Positions 7,853 through 17,349 of a stretch of 63,602 nt of DNA are shown here, in pieces. The notes beneath the pieces were generated by a model, which searched no databases, was not told the origin of the DNA, and worked only from the letters and a program-made list of their open reading frames with translations. A program made the translations under genes and the position numbers. Position 1 is the stretch's first letter; the number at the start of each line of letters is the position of its first letter. The stretch is from Frateuria sp. Soil773 (GTDB lineage Bacteria > Pseudomonadota > Gammaproteobacteria > Xanthomonadales > Rhodanobacteraceae): the NCBI RefSeq assembly GCF_001428405.1, contig NZ_LMSL01000002.1:17415-81016 (forward strand), written 5' to 3'.

Positions 7853-9361
7853 TCAGCGCACGCCGTGCATCAGCCGGTTGATCAGCGGCGCCACCAGGAA
7901 CAGCAGCGCGCCCGGGATCACCAGCAGCCAGAAGCTGAAGGTGAAGCCCGACAGCGCCGAGGCCACGGTCATGCCGGTCTCGCCGCTGACGTGGCCGGCG
8001 AAGATGCCCGACAGGTTGTTGCCGATGCCGGTGGACAGGAACCAGCCGCCCATCGCGAAGCCCACCATGCGCACCGGCGCCAGCTTGGTCACCATCGACA
8101 ACCCGATCGGCGACAGGCACAGCTCGCCCACCGTCTGCAGCACGTACACCAGCACCAGCGGCCAGAACGGGATCAGCCCGCCCGCGTCGACCAGGCTGGA
8201 CAGCGCGTACATCAGCACGGTGAACGCCAGCGCGTTGAACAGCAGGCCGAGGCCGAACTTGCGCGGGATCGACGGCTCGGCGTTGCGCCGGTCCAGCAGC
8301 CCCCAGGCGATCGACACCAGCGGCGCCAGCAGCACGATCGCCAGCGGCGCGACCGACTGGAACCAGCCCACCGGGAACTCCCAGCCGCCGAACATCCTGC
8401 GGTCCACGATGTTCTGCGCGAGGAAGTTGAACGAGCTGCCGGCCTGCTCGTAGAACATCCAGAACAGCACGTTGAAGGCGAAGATCAGCAGCATCGCGAT
8501 CACCCTGTCGCGCTGCACCCGCCCCTCGCGGATGCCCTCGACCAGCAGCATCAGCGACAGCCCGACGAACATCACCGTCAGCAGCCACTGCAGGAAGATC
8601 GCGCCGGCCTTCGCCATCAGCAGGTACACCAGCGGCGCCGCCAGCACGCAGCCGACCAGCACCCACGCCACCCGCGCCCGGCTGGCCTGGTCCGGCGCCG
8701 GCCGGCCCACGCCCTTGAGCTGGCGCCGGCCGACCAGGAACCACGCCAGGCTGACCAGCATGCCGATGCCCGAGGCGAGGAACACCAGCTTGTAGTTCTG
8801 CTGCATCGGCGTGTCGGTGAAATGGGCCGCCATCCAGCCGGTGAGCAGCGGCGCCACCAGCGCGCCGCCGTTGATGCCCATGTAGAACAGCGTGAAGCCG
8901 CGGTCGCGGCGCGGGTCGCCCTGCAGGTAGAGCTGGCCCACCATCGAGGAGATGTTGGGCTTGAACAGGCCGTTGCCCACGATCACCGTGGCCAGGCCGA
9001 GCAGGAACACCGGCTCGCTCGGCCACATGATCATGAACAGGCCCACCGCCATCACCACCGCGCCGACCAGGATCGAGCGCTGGTAGCCGATCACCTTGTC
9101 CGCCACGTAGCCGCCGAACACCGCCGCGGCGTACACCAGGGCCAGGTAGGCGCCGTAGGTGCGGCTGGCGTACGCCTGGCCGGACGGATCGCCGCCGAAG
9201 AACTCCGCCACGATGTACAGCGTCAGCGCCCAGCGCATGCCGTAGAACGCGAAGCGCTCCCAGAATTCGGTCATGAACAGCATCCACAGCGGGCGCGGAT
9301 GGCCGAGCATCTGCGGATAATCGGGCCTGGCGCCTGGCGCCACGTCGGTGGTCGGACTCAT
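7853..9361 (-). CDS. POT/PTR2 family peptide transporter (copy 1)
   Basis: A 502-residue proton-coupled oligopeptide transporter of the major facilitator superfamily. It has the family signatures EFWERFAFYG at the first helix (E-x-x-E-R-F, proton coupling) and FYMGINGGALVAPLLTG (PTR2 motif), with about 12-14 membrane helices. The ATG at 9361 follows GAGGGGAA and gives the common start before PDYPQMLGHPRPLW. It imports di- or tripeptides (family knowledge). A paralogue of nearly the same length follows head-to-tail upstream, pointing to tandem duplication. Peptide uptake suits the amino-acid catabolic genes on both sides. Confidence 0.92.
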   Translation of the reverse strand: MSPTTDVAPGARPDYPQMLGHPRPLWMLFMTEFWERFAFYGMRWALTLYIVAEFFGGDPSGQAYASRTYGAYLALVYAAAVFGGYVADKVIGYQRSILVGAVVMAVGLFMIMWPSEPVFLLGLATVIVGNGLFKPNISSMVGQLYLQGDPRRDRGFTLFYMGINGGALVAPLLTGWMAAHFTDTPMQQNYKLVFLASGIGMLVSLAWFLVGRRQLKGVGRPAPDQASRARVAWVLVGCVLAAPLVYLLMAKAGAIFLQWLLTVMFVGLSLMLLVEGIREGRVQRDRVIAMLLIFAFNVLFWMFYEQAGSSFNFLAQNIVDRRMFGGWEFPVGWFQSVAPLAIVLLAPLVSIAWGLLDRRNAEPSIPRKFGLGLLFNALAFTVLMYALSSLVDAGGLIPFWPLVLVYVLQTVGELCLSPIGLSMVTKLAPVRMVGFAMGGWFLSTGIGNNLSGIFAGHVSGETGMTVASALSGFTFSFWLLVIPGALLFLVAPLINRLMHGVR

Positions 9362-9536
9362 GGGTTCCCCTCGGGTTGCGGGTCGGCACCTCACGTGCGG
9401 ACCTGTAATTTCTTGCGAAGGTGTACCCGCTGGCCGCACGCGGCGTCAAATGCACCGCAGCAAGGCATCGCCGGCACGCGAAAGCTTCCACGGCAGCCAT
9501 GGCGGCGCGATGGCCGCCATGGCCGGTGCCGCACGC

Positions 9537-11039
9537 TCAGCGCACGCCGTGCATCAGCCGGTTGATCAGCGGCGCGACCAGCAGCAGCACCACGCCGGCG
9601 CCGGCGAGCAGCCAGAAGCTGAAGGTGAAGCCGGACAGCGCCGAGGCCGCGGTCATGCCGCTCTCGCCGCTGATGCGCCCGGCCAGCAGGCCCGACAGGT
9701 TGCCGCCCACCGCCAGCGACAGGAACCAGCCGCCCATCGCCAGCCCGACCAGCCGCGGCGGCGCCAGCTTGGTCACCATCGACAGGCCGATCGGCGACAG
9801 GCACAGCTCGCCCACCGTCTGCAGCACGTAGCACAGCGTCAGCGGCCAGAACGGGATCAGCCCGCGCGGGTCGAGCAGGGACGACAGCGCGTAGGTCAGC
9901 ACGGCGAAGCCCAGCGCGTTGAACAGCAGGCCGAAGCCGAACTTGCGCGGGATCGACGGCTCCATCCGGCGCCGGTCCAGCCCGGCCCACACCAGGGTCA
10001 CCAGCGGCGCCAGCACGATGATCGCCAGCGGGCTCACCGACTGGAACCAGCCCACCGGGAACTCCCAGCCGCCGAACATCTGCCGGTCCACCAGGTTCTG
10101 CGCGAGGAAGTTGAACGAGGTGCCGAGCTGGAAGTAGAACATCCAGAACAGCACGTTGAAGGCGAAGATGATCAGCATCGCGATCACCCGGTGCAGTTGC
10201 ACGCGGTCGTGCCGCACCGCCTCCACCACCAGCATCGCCGCCACGCCCACGAACAGGAGGCCGAGCAGCCACTGCAGGCCGTCGGGCCCGATCTTCGACA
10301 GCAGCCCGTACACCACCGGCACCGCCAGCGCCGTGCCGGCCAGCACCCACACCACGCGCAGCCGGCTCTCGGCGCCGGGCGCCGGGCGACCCACGCCGCG
10401 CAGGCCGCGCCTGCCGATCCAGAACCACAGCAGGCTCAGCACCATGCCGATGCCCGCGGCGGCGAACACCAGCTTGTAGTTCTGCTGCATCGGCGTGTCG
10501 GTGAAATGCGCGGCCAGCCAGCCGGTGAACAGCGGCGCCACGAAGGCGCCCGCGTTGATGCCCATGTAGAACAGGGTGAAGCCGCGGTCGCGGCGCGGGT
10601 CGTCCTTGCCGTAGAGCTGGCCGACCATCGAGGAGATGTTCGGCTTGAACAGGCCGTCGCCAACGATCACCAGGGCCAGGCCGAGCAGGAACATCGGCTT
10701 GCTCGGCAGCATGATGGTGAACAGGCCCGCCGCCATCACCGCCGCGCCGATCAGGATCGAGCGCTGGTAGCCGATCACCTTGTCCGCCACGTAGCCGCCG
10801 AAGATGCCGGTGGCGTAGATCAGCGCGGTGTACGCGCCGAAGATGCCGCTGGCCCAGCCCTGCCCCGCCGGATCGCCGTGGTAGAACTGCGCCACCACGT
10901 ACAGCGCCAGCGCCCAGCTCACGCTGTAGAACGCGAAGCGCTCCCAGAACTCGGTCATGAACAGCATCCACAGCGGGCGCGGATGGCCGAGCAGTTGCGG
11001 GTAGTCGGGCACGGCGCCGGTATCGATGGTCTGGCTCAT
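9537..11039 (-). CDS. POT/PTR2 family peptide transporter (copy 2)
   Basis: A 500-residue paralogue of the preceding transporter with the same signatures: EFWERFAFYSVSW at helix 1, KPNISSMVGQLYGKDDP and FYMGINAGAFVAPLFTG. The start ATG at 11039 follows AGGTG. The proteins are alike throughout, including the C-terminal PLINRLMHGVR, while the intergenic bases are not, so the duplication is not recent. Divergence in the middle helices might reflect different peptide preferences (inference). Confidence 0.92.
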   Translation of the reverse strand: MSQTIDTGAVPDYPQLLGHPRPLWMLFMTEFWERFAFYSVSWALALYVVAQFYHGDPAGQGWASGIFGAYTALIYATGIFGGYVADKVIGYQRSILIGAAVMAAGLFTIMLPSKPMFLLGLALVIVGDGLFKPNISSMVGQLYGKDDPRRDRGFTLFYMGINAGAFVAPLFTGWLAAHFTDTPMQQNYKLVFAAAGIGMVLSLLWFWIGRRGLRGVGRPAPGAESRLRVVWVLAGTALAVPVVYGLLSKIGPDGLQWLLGLLFVGVAAMLVVEAVRHDRVQLHRVIAMLIIFAFNVLFWMFYFQLGTSFNFLAQNLVDRQMFGGWEFPVGWFQSVSPLAIIVLAPLVTLVWAGLDRRRMEPSIPRKFGFGLLFNALGFAVLTYALSSLLDPRGLIPFWPLTLCYVLQTVGELCLSPIGLSMVTKLAPPRLVGLAMGGWFLSLAVGGNLSGLLAGRISGESGMTAASALSGFTFSFWLLAGAGVVLLLVAPLINRLMHGVR

Positions 11040-11294
11040 GGATTCACCTCGGCGCCTGAAGCCGCAGCCTGGCGCGTTGTCGTGGGGTTGTCGTGGATAG
11101 GGATCGCGCGGGCGCGCGGCGGCGCCTGGCGAAGGACGATGCGCCGCGGCCCGGCCGGCAGGCGCGGCAAGCGTGGAAGGACGGCTGGCCGAACGGTGCG
11201 TCTGCACGCCTCGCACGAAGCGCGGGAACGGCCGCGCGCAACGCCGCGCGACCGCCGGGCGCCCGGTTCGGCGACCATGCTGCGGCCATGCCCT

Positions 11295-12152
11295 TCACGC
11301 CGCCGGCGTACCCAGCACCGTGCGCACTTCCAGCAGCTCGGGGAAGAAGGTCAGGTCCAGCGCCTTCTTGAGGAAGCCCACGCCGGACGAGCCGCCGGTG
11401 CCGCGCCGGTGGCCGATGATGCGCTCCACCGCCTTCATGTGGCGGAAGCGCCAGAGCTGGAAGCTTTCCTCGATGTCCATCAGCGTCTCGCACAGATGGA
11501 ACTCCGCCCAGAACTTTTCCGGCGCCTCGTAGATGCGCCGGAACACCGGCAGCAGGTCGTCCTCGCGCTGCCAAGGCTGGCTCACGTCGCGCCGCAGGAC
11601 CGCCGCCGGCACCGCATGGCCGCGCCGCGCCAGCCAGCGCAGCACCTCGTCGTACAGGCTGGGGGCGTCCAGCGCCTCGCGCAGCGTCCGCGTCGCCGCC
11701 GGATCGTGCGCGAACACCGCGAGCATGTCGGCGTTCTTGTTGCCGAGCAGGAACTCCACCGTGCGGTACTGCACCGACTGGAAGCCGGACGACGGCCCCA
11801 GCGTGTCGCGGAACGCGAGGTACTCGTGCGGCGTCATCGTCTCCAGCACCGCCCACTGCTCGAACAACTGGCGCTGGATCTGCTTCACCCGCGCCAGCAC
11901 CTTCAGGCAGGGATCGGCGCGGTCGGCGCGCAGGAACTCCAGCGCCGCGCGCAGTTCGTGGATCACCAGCTTCAGCCACAGCTCGGCCACGTGGTGCTGC
12001 ACGATGAACAGCATCTCGTCGTGGTACGCCGGCTGGCTCAGCGGCTGCTGCGCGGACAGCAGGGTATCCAGCCGCAGGTAGCCGGCATAGGTCATGCGCC
12101 CGTCGAGGTCGCGCTCGATGCCTGCCTCGAGCTCGCGCTGGTTGTCCGTCAT
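11295..12152 (-). CDS. kynA: Tryptophan 2,3-dioxygenase
   Basis: A 285-residue haem dioxygenase that opens the indole ring of L-tryptophan to N-formylkynurenine, the first step of the kynurenine route. Typical segments are [35 protein letters not shown] (substrate-pocket histidine) and the proximal-haem region [20 protein letters not shown]. The ATG at 12152 gives the usual family length; the frame extends upstream without a recognisable domain. No other kynurenine gene adjoins it. It is divergent from the 2-oxoacid dehydrogenase operon, with a 280-base gap in which I see no gene. Confidence 0.95.
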   Translation of the reverse strand: MTDNQRELEAGIERDLDGRMTYAGYLRLDTLLSAQQPLSQPAYHDEMLFIVQHHVAELWLKLVIHELRAALEFLRADRADPCLKVLARVKQIQRQLFEQWAVLETMTPHEYLAFRDTLGPSSGFQSVQYRTVEFLLGNKNADMLAVFAHDPAATRTLREALDAPSLYDEVLRWLARRGHAVPAAVLRRDVSQPWQREDDLLPVFRRIYEAPEKFWAEFHLCETLMDIEESFQLWRFRHMKAVERIIGHRRGTGGSSGVGFLKKALDLTFFPELLEVRTVLGTPAA

Positions 12153-12432
12153 GGGGGATCGCGGTGGCCGAAAACGCGCATGGTAACCCCTGCCGGCCGG
12201 CAGGCTGCACGCGGCCGCGAATCGCGCGCCTTCCCCGCAGCCTCCGTACCCGGCCGCATGCTGCGGCGTACCTTGCGACGCAACATGCCCTCCTGCTATC
12301 AATTGCCGGCTATTTCAGGCTGTTTTGATCGGCGCAACTGATCGCCGCAGCCAAGGGATCTTCGCGCGCCAGGCCCCACTGGATGGGCCGCCGCCTCCCG
12401 CCATCCCCCTTCAGTCCACCCGGGAGCGAGTC

Positions 12433-13518
12433 GTGTCCATCGCCGCCAAGTTTGAGATCGAATACCTGCAATACCTCGATGCCGAAGGCAACGAGGTCCG
12501 CAAGGACCTGCCGGCCTTCGCCAAGGATCTCGACCACATGGTCGAGCTGTACAAGCTGATGCTGTCCACCCGCGTGTTCGACGCCAAGTCGATCGCCCTG
12601 CAGCGCACCGGCAAGCTCGGCACCTACGCGAGCTGCCTGGGCCACGAGGCCGCCCACGTCGGCATCGGCAGCGCGATGAAGCCGGAAGACGTCTACGCGC
12701 CGAGCTACCGCGAGTACGGCGCCCAGCTCTACCGCGGCGTGCAGCCGCGCGAGGTGTACATGTACTGGGGCGGCGACGAGCGCGGCAACGACTACCAGAA
12801 GGAGCCGGCTCGCCACGACTTCGCGTGGAGCGTGCCGATCGCCACGCAGTGCCTGCACGCGGCCGGCAGCGCGCTGGCTTTCAAGATCCGCGGCGAGAAG
12901 CGCGTGGCGGTGTGCACCATCGGCGACGGCGGTTCGTCCAAGGGCGACTTCTACGGCGCCATCAACATCGCCGGCGCGCAGAACCTGCCGCTGGTGGCGG
13001 TGATCGTGAACAACCAGTGGGCGATCTCGGTGCCGCGCAAGATCCAGTCCGGCGCGCCCACGCTGGCGCAGAAGGGCATCGCCGCCGGCCTGTTCTCGAT
13101 CCAGGTGGACGGCAACGACATCATCGCCGTGCGCAAGGCGATGGAAGACGCGCTGGAGCGCGCCCGCAACGGCCAGGGCGGCAGCGTGATCGAGGCGGTC
13201 ACCTACCGCCTCGGCGACCACACCACCGCCGACGACGCGCGCCGCTACCGCGGCGAGCAGGAAGTGAAGGACGGCTGGGACAAGGAGCCGATGAAGCGCC
13301 TGCGCAACTGGCTGGTGGCCAAGGGCGTATGGGACGACGCGAAGGAAGAAGCCTGGAAGGCCGAGTGCGACGAGTGGATGGACAACGAGGTGAACGCCTA
13401 CCTCGAGACCAAGACGCAGCCGGTCTCGGCGATGTTCGACTACACCTTCGCCGAGGTCCCCGCCGACCTCGCCAAGCAGCGCGACTACGTCCTTTCGCTC
13501 GAAACCAAGGGTCACTGA
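12433..13518 (+). CDS. pdhA: 2-oxoacid (pyruvate-type) dehydrogenase E1 alpha subunit
   Basis: A 361-residue thiamine-diphosphate E1 alpha subunit. The ThDP motif GDGGSSKGDF...NN (residues about 160-190) is present, as is the lipoyl-interacting loop YRLGDHTTADDARRYR. The GTG at 12433 is chosen because GGGAG lies six bases upstream and the protein then begins SIAAKFEIEYLQYL, the usual start in this group. It is followed three bases later by E1 beta and then E2. The E1 alpha loop is intermediate between pyruvate and branched-chain enzymes, so the substrate is not certain from sequence; pyruvate is the default name. E3 is not encoded nearby. Confidence 0.88.
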   Translation: MSIAAKFEIEYLQYLDAEGNEVRKDLPAFAKDLDHMVELYKLMLSTRVFDAKSIALQRTGKLGTYASCLGHEAAHVGIGSAMKPEDVYAPSYREYGAQLYRGVQPREVYMYWGGDERGNDYQKEPARHDFAWSVPIATQCLHAAGSALAFKIRGEKRVAVCTIGDGGSSKGDFYGAINIAGAQNLPLVAVIVNNQWAISVPRKIQSGAPTLAQKGIAAGLFSIQVDGNDIIAVRKAMEDALERARNGQGGSVIEAVTYRLGDHTTADDARRYRGEQEVKDGWDKEPMKRLRNWLVAKGVWDDAKEEAWKAECDEWMDNEVNAYLETKTQPVSAMFDYTFAEVPADLAKQRDYVLSLETKGH

Positions 13519-13521
13519 GCC

Positions 13522-14502
13522 ATGGCACAAATCACTCTCATCGAAGCCGTCACCCAGGCACTGGCCTACGAAATGGCACACGACGACAGCGTCGTGGTGC
13601 TGGGCGAGGACGTCGGCGTCAACGGCGGCGTGTTCCGCGCCACCCAGGGCCTGCAGCAGAAGTTCGGCGAACTGCGCGTGCTCGACACGCCGCTGGACGA
13701 GACCACCATCGCCGGCGTCACCGTGGGCCTGGCCGTGCAGGGCATGAAGCCGGTGGCCGAGGCGCAGTTCGAGGGCTTCATCTACCCGATGATGGAGCAG
13801 ATCGCCTGCCACGCCGCGCGCATGCGCAACCGCACCCGCGGCCGCCTCACCGTGCCGGCCGTGTGGCGCGCGCCGTGGGGCGGCGGCATCCGCGCGCCGG
13901 AGCACCACTCCGAGGCGAACGAACACCTGTTCACCAACATCCCCGGCCTGCGCGTGGTGCTGCCGTCCTCGCCGGCACGCGCCTACGGCCTGCTGCTGGC
14001 GGCGATCCGCGATCCCGATCCGGTGATGTTCTTCGAGCCCAAGCGCATCTACCGCCAGTACAAGGAAGAAGTGCCCGACGACGGCGAGGCGCTGCCGCTG
14101 GACGTGTGCTTCGTGCTGCGCGACGGCACCGACGTGACCCTGGTGACCTGGGGCGCGCAGGTGAAGGAAGCGCTGGAGGCCGCCGACGAGCTGGCCCAGC
14201 AGGGCATCAGCGCCGAGGTGATCGACGTCGCCACGCTGACCCCGCTGGACTTCGACACCATCGCCGAATCGGTGCAGAAGACCGGCCGCTGCGTGATCGT
14301 GCACGAAGCCCCGAAGACCGCCGGCTTCGGCGCCGAGATCGCCGCGCGCGTGGCCGAGGAGTGCCTGTACGACCTGCTCGCCCCGGTCGAGCGCGTCACC
14401 GGCCCGGACACGCACATCCCGCTGTTCCGCCTCGAAATGAAGTACCTGCCCAGCGTGGAGCGCATCGTCGACGCCGCCAGGCGCACGCTTGCCGCCAGCT
14501 AA
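13522..14502 (+). CDS. pdhB: 2-oxoacid (pyruvate-type) dehydrogenase E1 beta subunit
   Basis: A 326-residue E1 beta subunit of the heterotetrameric type. Conserved parts are GEDVGVNGGVFRAT, the QFEGFIYPMMEQI segment, the PVVWRAPWGGG-like VPAVWRAPWGGGI loop, HHSEANEHLF and the C-terminal domain with VIDVATLTPLD. It pairs with E1 alpha to decarboxylate a 2-oxoacid and transfer the acyl group to lipoyl-E2. It starts three bases after the E1 alpha stop and is separated from E2 by a 167-base spacer that holds a dispersed palindromic repeat, a site where transcript levels may change within the operon. Confidence 0.92.
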   Translation: MAQITLIEAVTQALAYEMAHDDSVVVLGEDVGVNGGVFRATQGLQQKFGELRVLDTPLDETTIAGVTVGLAVQGMKPVAEAQFEGFIYPMMEQIACHAARMRNRTRGRLTVPAVWRAPWGGGIRAPEHHSEANEHLFTNIPGLRVVLPSSPARAYGLLLAAIRDPDPVMFFEPKRIYRQYKEEVPDDGEALPLDVCFVLRDGTDVTLVTWGAQVKEALEAADELAQQGISAEVIDVATLTPLDFDTIAESVQKTGRCVIVHEAPKTAGFGAEIAARVAEECLYDLLAPVERVTGPDTHIPLFRLEMKYLPSVERIVDAARRTLAAS

Positions 14503-14518
14503 AACCTCACCCACGGAG

Positions 14519-14632
14519 CGTCATTCCGGCGATGGCCGGAATCCAGTCCAAGGACTCGTGCGAAGCACACGAACCCTTTGCGACACCCCAACGACATCGC
14601 CACTGGATCCCGGCCCTGCGCCGGGATGACGC
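14519..14632. repeat. Dispersed composite palindromic repeat within the dehydrogenase operon
   Basis: A 114-bp element whose ends are inverted copies of TCATTCCGGC...GCCGGAATCCAGT, with a CGTGCGAAGCACACGAA core. The same element, same length, lies at 29727-29840. Copies in the window are intergenic. It is REP/BIME-like; in this place it separates E1 beta from E2. Confidence 0.8.
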
Positions 14633-14669
14633 ACAATGAAATCCTCCGCCTGACCACGGAACTCCGAAC

Positions 14670-16058
14670 ATGGCCGACATCAAGACATTCCACCTGCCCG
14701 ACCTCGGCGAAGGCCTGCCCGACGCCACCATCGTCGAGTGGCACGTGAAGGAAGGCGACACGATCAAGCTCGACGCCCCGCTGGCCTCGATGGAAACCGC
14801 CAAGGCGGTGGTCGAGGTGCCCTCGCCCTACACCGGCAAGGTGACCAAGCTCTACGGCGCCGCCGGCGACATCATCGAGACCGGCGCCGCGCTGGCCGAC
14901 TTCGAGCCCGACCCGAACGCCAAGCAGCGCGCCGAGGCCGAATCCACCGGCCACCACCACGGTCCGAAGAAGAGCGTGGGCAGCCCTGCGCCCGACGACG
15001 GCGGCAAGGTGGTCGCCTCCGACGAGGGCGGCGAAGTGCAGGCCGGCGGCGCGGAGCGCGAGGACGAAGGCACCGTGGTCGGCGCGATGGTCAGCGGCAA
15101 CGCCGTGCACATCGAGCAGGCCGCCAGCATCGGCGGCGTGAAGGCCGTGCCGGCGGTGCGCGCGCTGGCGAAGAAGCTCAAGGTCGACCTGGCCCGCGTG
15201 CGCCCCACCGGCGCCGACGGCGTGGTCACCCTGAAGGACGTGAAGGACGCCGCCGCCAACGGCAGCGCGCCGCTGGGCGCCGCCCCGGCCCGTGCCGTGC
15301 TCGCCTCCGCCGGCCGCCACCTCGCGCCGGAACTGCCCGAGCCCGGCCCCGCGCCTTCGCGCACGCCGGTGTCGCTCGCCGGCAAGCCGGTGCGTACCGC
15401 GCCGCCGTCGCAGCAGGCCAGCGGCCAGCCGGAACAGCTCAAGGGCGTGCGCCGCAACATGGCGCGCGTGATGGCCGAGGCCCACGCCAACGTGGTGCCC
15501 ACCACCCTGGTCGACGACGCCGACCTGCACGCCTGGATCGGCAAGCAGGACATCACCGCCCGCCTGATCCGCGCCATCGTCGCCGCATGCAAGGCGGTGC
15601 CGGCGCTGAACGCCTGGTTCGACGGCAAGAACCTCAGCCGCACCCTGCACCCGCACGTGGACATCGGCATCGCGGTGGACACCGACGACGGCCTGTTCGT
15701 GCCGGCCCTGCGCAACGCCGACGTGCTCGACGGCGCCGGCATCCGCGCCGCGATCAAGCGCCTGCGCTCGCAGGTCGAGGACCGCAGCATCCCGGCCTCG
15801 GAGCTGTCCGGCTACACCATCAGCCTCAGCAACTTCGGCATGTTCGCCGGCCGCTACGCCACCCCGGTGGTGGTGCCGCCGACCGTCGCCATCATCGGCG
15901 CCGGCAAGCTGTGCCACGACGTGGTGGCGGTGATGGGCGGCATCGAAGTGCACCGCCGCATGCCGATCAGCCTCACCTTCGACCACCGCGCCGCCACCGG
16001 CGGCGAAGCCGCCCGCTTCCTCAAGGCGCTGATCGACGACCTGGCGCTGCCCAACTAA
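14670..16058 (+). CDS. pdhC: Dihydrolipoamide acyltransferase (E2) of the 2-oxoacid dehydrogenase
   Basis: A 462-residue E2 with one lipoyl domain (residues 1-80; lipoyl Lys45 in LASMETAKAVVEV), an acidic/His-rich linker, a peripheral-subunit-binding domain (VPAVRALAKKLKVDLARVRPT, about 160-195), an Ala/Pro linker, and a catalytic core from about 240. The catalytic His is in FDHRAATGG; the Asp usual in DHRxxDG is Thr here, as in some E2 relatives annotated as branched-chain or general 2-oxoacid types. The ATG at 14670 lacks a strong ribosome-binding site. An intrinsic terminator follows the stop, ending the operon. Confidence 0.91.
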   Translation: MADIKTFHLPDLGEGLPDATIVEWHVKEGDTIKLDAPLASMETAKAVVEVPSPYTGKVTKLYGAAGDIIETGAALADFEPDPNAKQRAEAESTGHHHGPKKSVGSPAPDDGGKVVASDEGGEVQAGGAEREDEGTVVGAMVSGNAVHIEQAASIGGVKAVPAVRALAKKLKVDLARVRPTGADGVVTLKDVKDAAANGSAPLGAAPARAVLASAGRHLAPELPEPGPAPSRTPVSLAGKPVRTAPPSQQASGQPEQLKGVRRNMARVMAEAHANVVPTTLVDDADLHAWIGKQDITARLIRAIVAACKAVPALNAWFDGKNLSRTLHPHVDIGIAVDTDDGLFVPALRNADVLDGAGIRAAIKRLRSQVEDRSIPASELSGYTISLSNFGMFAGRYATPVVVPPTVAIIGAGKLCHDVVAVMGGIEVHRRMPISLTFDHRAATGGEAARFLKALIDDLALPN

Positions 16059-16076
16059 AGGGCGGCCCCGGCCGGG

Positions 16077-16104
16077 AAAAAAGGCGCCCAGGGGCGCCTT
16101 TTTT
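16077..16104 (+). terminator. Intrinsic terminator of the dehydrogenase operon
   Basis: AAAAAAGGCGCC-CAGG-GGCGCCTTTTTT: a perfect stem with a T6 tail beginning 19 bases after the E2 stop. The A run on the other side could let it work in both directions. Confidence 0.92.
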
Positions 16105-16105
16105 C

Positions 16106-16948
16106 ATGCCCCACCCCACGCCCACGGCGACAGGCGGCACCACCGACGCCGTCGCGATCACCGAGCCGCGGATCGTCCGGACAGGGGCCGGGCCATTGGC
16201 CGAAGAGCGGGACGCTTCCGGCAAGAACGTCGCGCCCGCCATGCCGGCACGGTTCGGTCGTGCCCGGAACGGCGACGGCATCCGCTACATGCGGCGCGAC
16301 GCATGGGGACTGCCGTGCTACCGCGGCAAAGTGCATGCCGATGACAACTGGCTCCATCACCGGTGTCGTACCAGGACGCCCGGTCGGCGTTCGCCGGGAA
16401 ATACGCATCGGCGGCGGATCCCGGCGCCGGTCCATGCCATGTCCTCCCCAAGATCGGCCGTCCATCGACCATCAATGCGTCCCGCTGCGCCATCCGTTCC
16501 GCTACTCGCCGTCAGCCGCACGCCCCCGTCATCCCGGCGAAAGCCGGGATGACGGCAAGGCGGCAAGCCAAGGTCCATCCGCTTGCCGAATCCGCGTCGT
16601 GACTGCGGGGATGCCCGCAACTTCCGGGCAACCGGATACCCCGCGACCGCTCGTGGCTCGCCCGCAAGGCGGAAGCATCCCGCCCCCTGCATAGCTCGAC
16701 CGTGCAGCGAATCACGAGCCTCCCGCGAATCATCGCCGGGCACCCGGCAGCGCGCCCCCGAAGACATCGGCGCGCAGGCCGGGAAGCACTCGGCCAACCT
16801 CGTCGTGATCGCATCATGGCCGGGCCGGTTGAGGGAACCTCCACGCGGGCGCGCCTATAGTGCGAGCGTCACCACGGAGCATTCCGCCGCGCCGGCTTGC
16901 CGGCCGCCCGAATGCGCGGCCCCTCCCCCTTGTCCCGGAGAAATCGCC
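16106..16948. other. 843-base stretch without a supportable gene
   Basis: Frames are open on both strands only because of high GC; none shows a domain, a plausible start site or natural composition. It contains one short dispersed palindrome (16528-16553) and, near its right end, a TATAGT hexamer at 16856-16861 that may be the -10 of the VOC gene. Confidence 0.5.
16528..16553. repeat. Short dispersed palindrome
   Basis: GTCATCCCGGCGAAAGCCGGGATGAC-type hairpin, related to the arms of the 114-bp elements elsewhere in the window. It lies in non-coding sequence. Confidence 0.7.
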
Positions 16949-17332
16949 ATGCACCACAGCCGCCTCAGCACCCTGGTCATCGATTGCCGGACCGACGACC
17001 TCCGGCAAGCCACCGATTTCTGGAGCCATGCCCTGGGCAAGCCCGTCGTCAGCTACGACCAGGACGGCGACGGCAAGTACGCCGAGCTGGCGACCCTGGC
17101 CGACGAGCCGATCATCCTGCTGCAGCGCGTGGCGCACGACAGCCGCGTGCATTTGGACATCGAAACGGACGATCTCGAAGCCGAAGCCAGGCGCCTGGAA
17201 AAACTGGAAGCCAGCCGCATCGAGTGCGTGCGCGGGCGCTGGTGGGTGATGGAAGCGCCGAGCGGGCATCGCTTCTGCGTGGTGCAGAAGCAGCGCGAGG
17301 CCTTCGGCGCGCACCTCAACCGCTGGGAGTGA
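16949..17332 (+). CDS. VOC (glyoxalase-fold) family protein
   Basis: A 127-residue vicinal-oxygen-chelate protein. The beta-alpha-beta-beta-beta pattern is visible: LSTLVIDCRTDDLRQATDFWSHALG at the start, VHLDIETDDLEAEARRLEKLEA in the middle and WWVMEAPSGHRFCVVQ near the end, the last being the glyoxalase-like signature. It probably forms dimers with a shared pocket; the substrate cannot be told, and canonical metal ligands are incomplete. ATG at 16949 follows GGAG eight bases upstream. It stands alone, convergent with the DUF6348 gene. Confidence 0.85.
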   Translation: MHHSRLSTLVIDCRTDDLRQATDFWSHALGKPVVSYDQDGDGKYAELATLADEPIILLQRVAHDSRVHLDIETDDLEAEARRLEKLEASRIECVRGRWWVMEAPSGHRFCVVQKQREAFGAHLNRWE

Positions 17333-17349
17333 GGCGCCGCCCGGCGGGC

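Noticed and set aside
9348-12341. Nearly 1000-codon open frame on the plus strand across the POT and tryptophan dioxygenase genes
   Set aside because: It is the complement of three recognised genes, with repetitive His/Gln/Arg composition.
12310-14514. 734-codon frame on the minus strand opposite pdhA-pdhB
   Set aside because: Val/Gly/His-rich shadow of two well-defined E1 subunits.
16055-16493. Minus-strand frames after the dehydrogenase terminator
   Set aside because: No ribosome-binding site, no domain, Arg/Pro-rich chance composition, and one overlaps the terminator.
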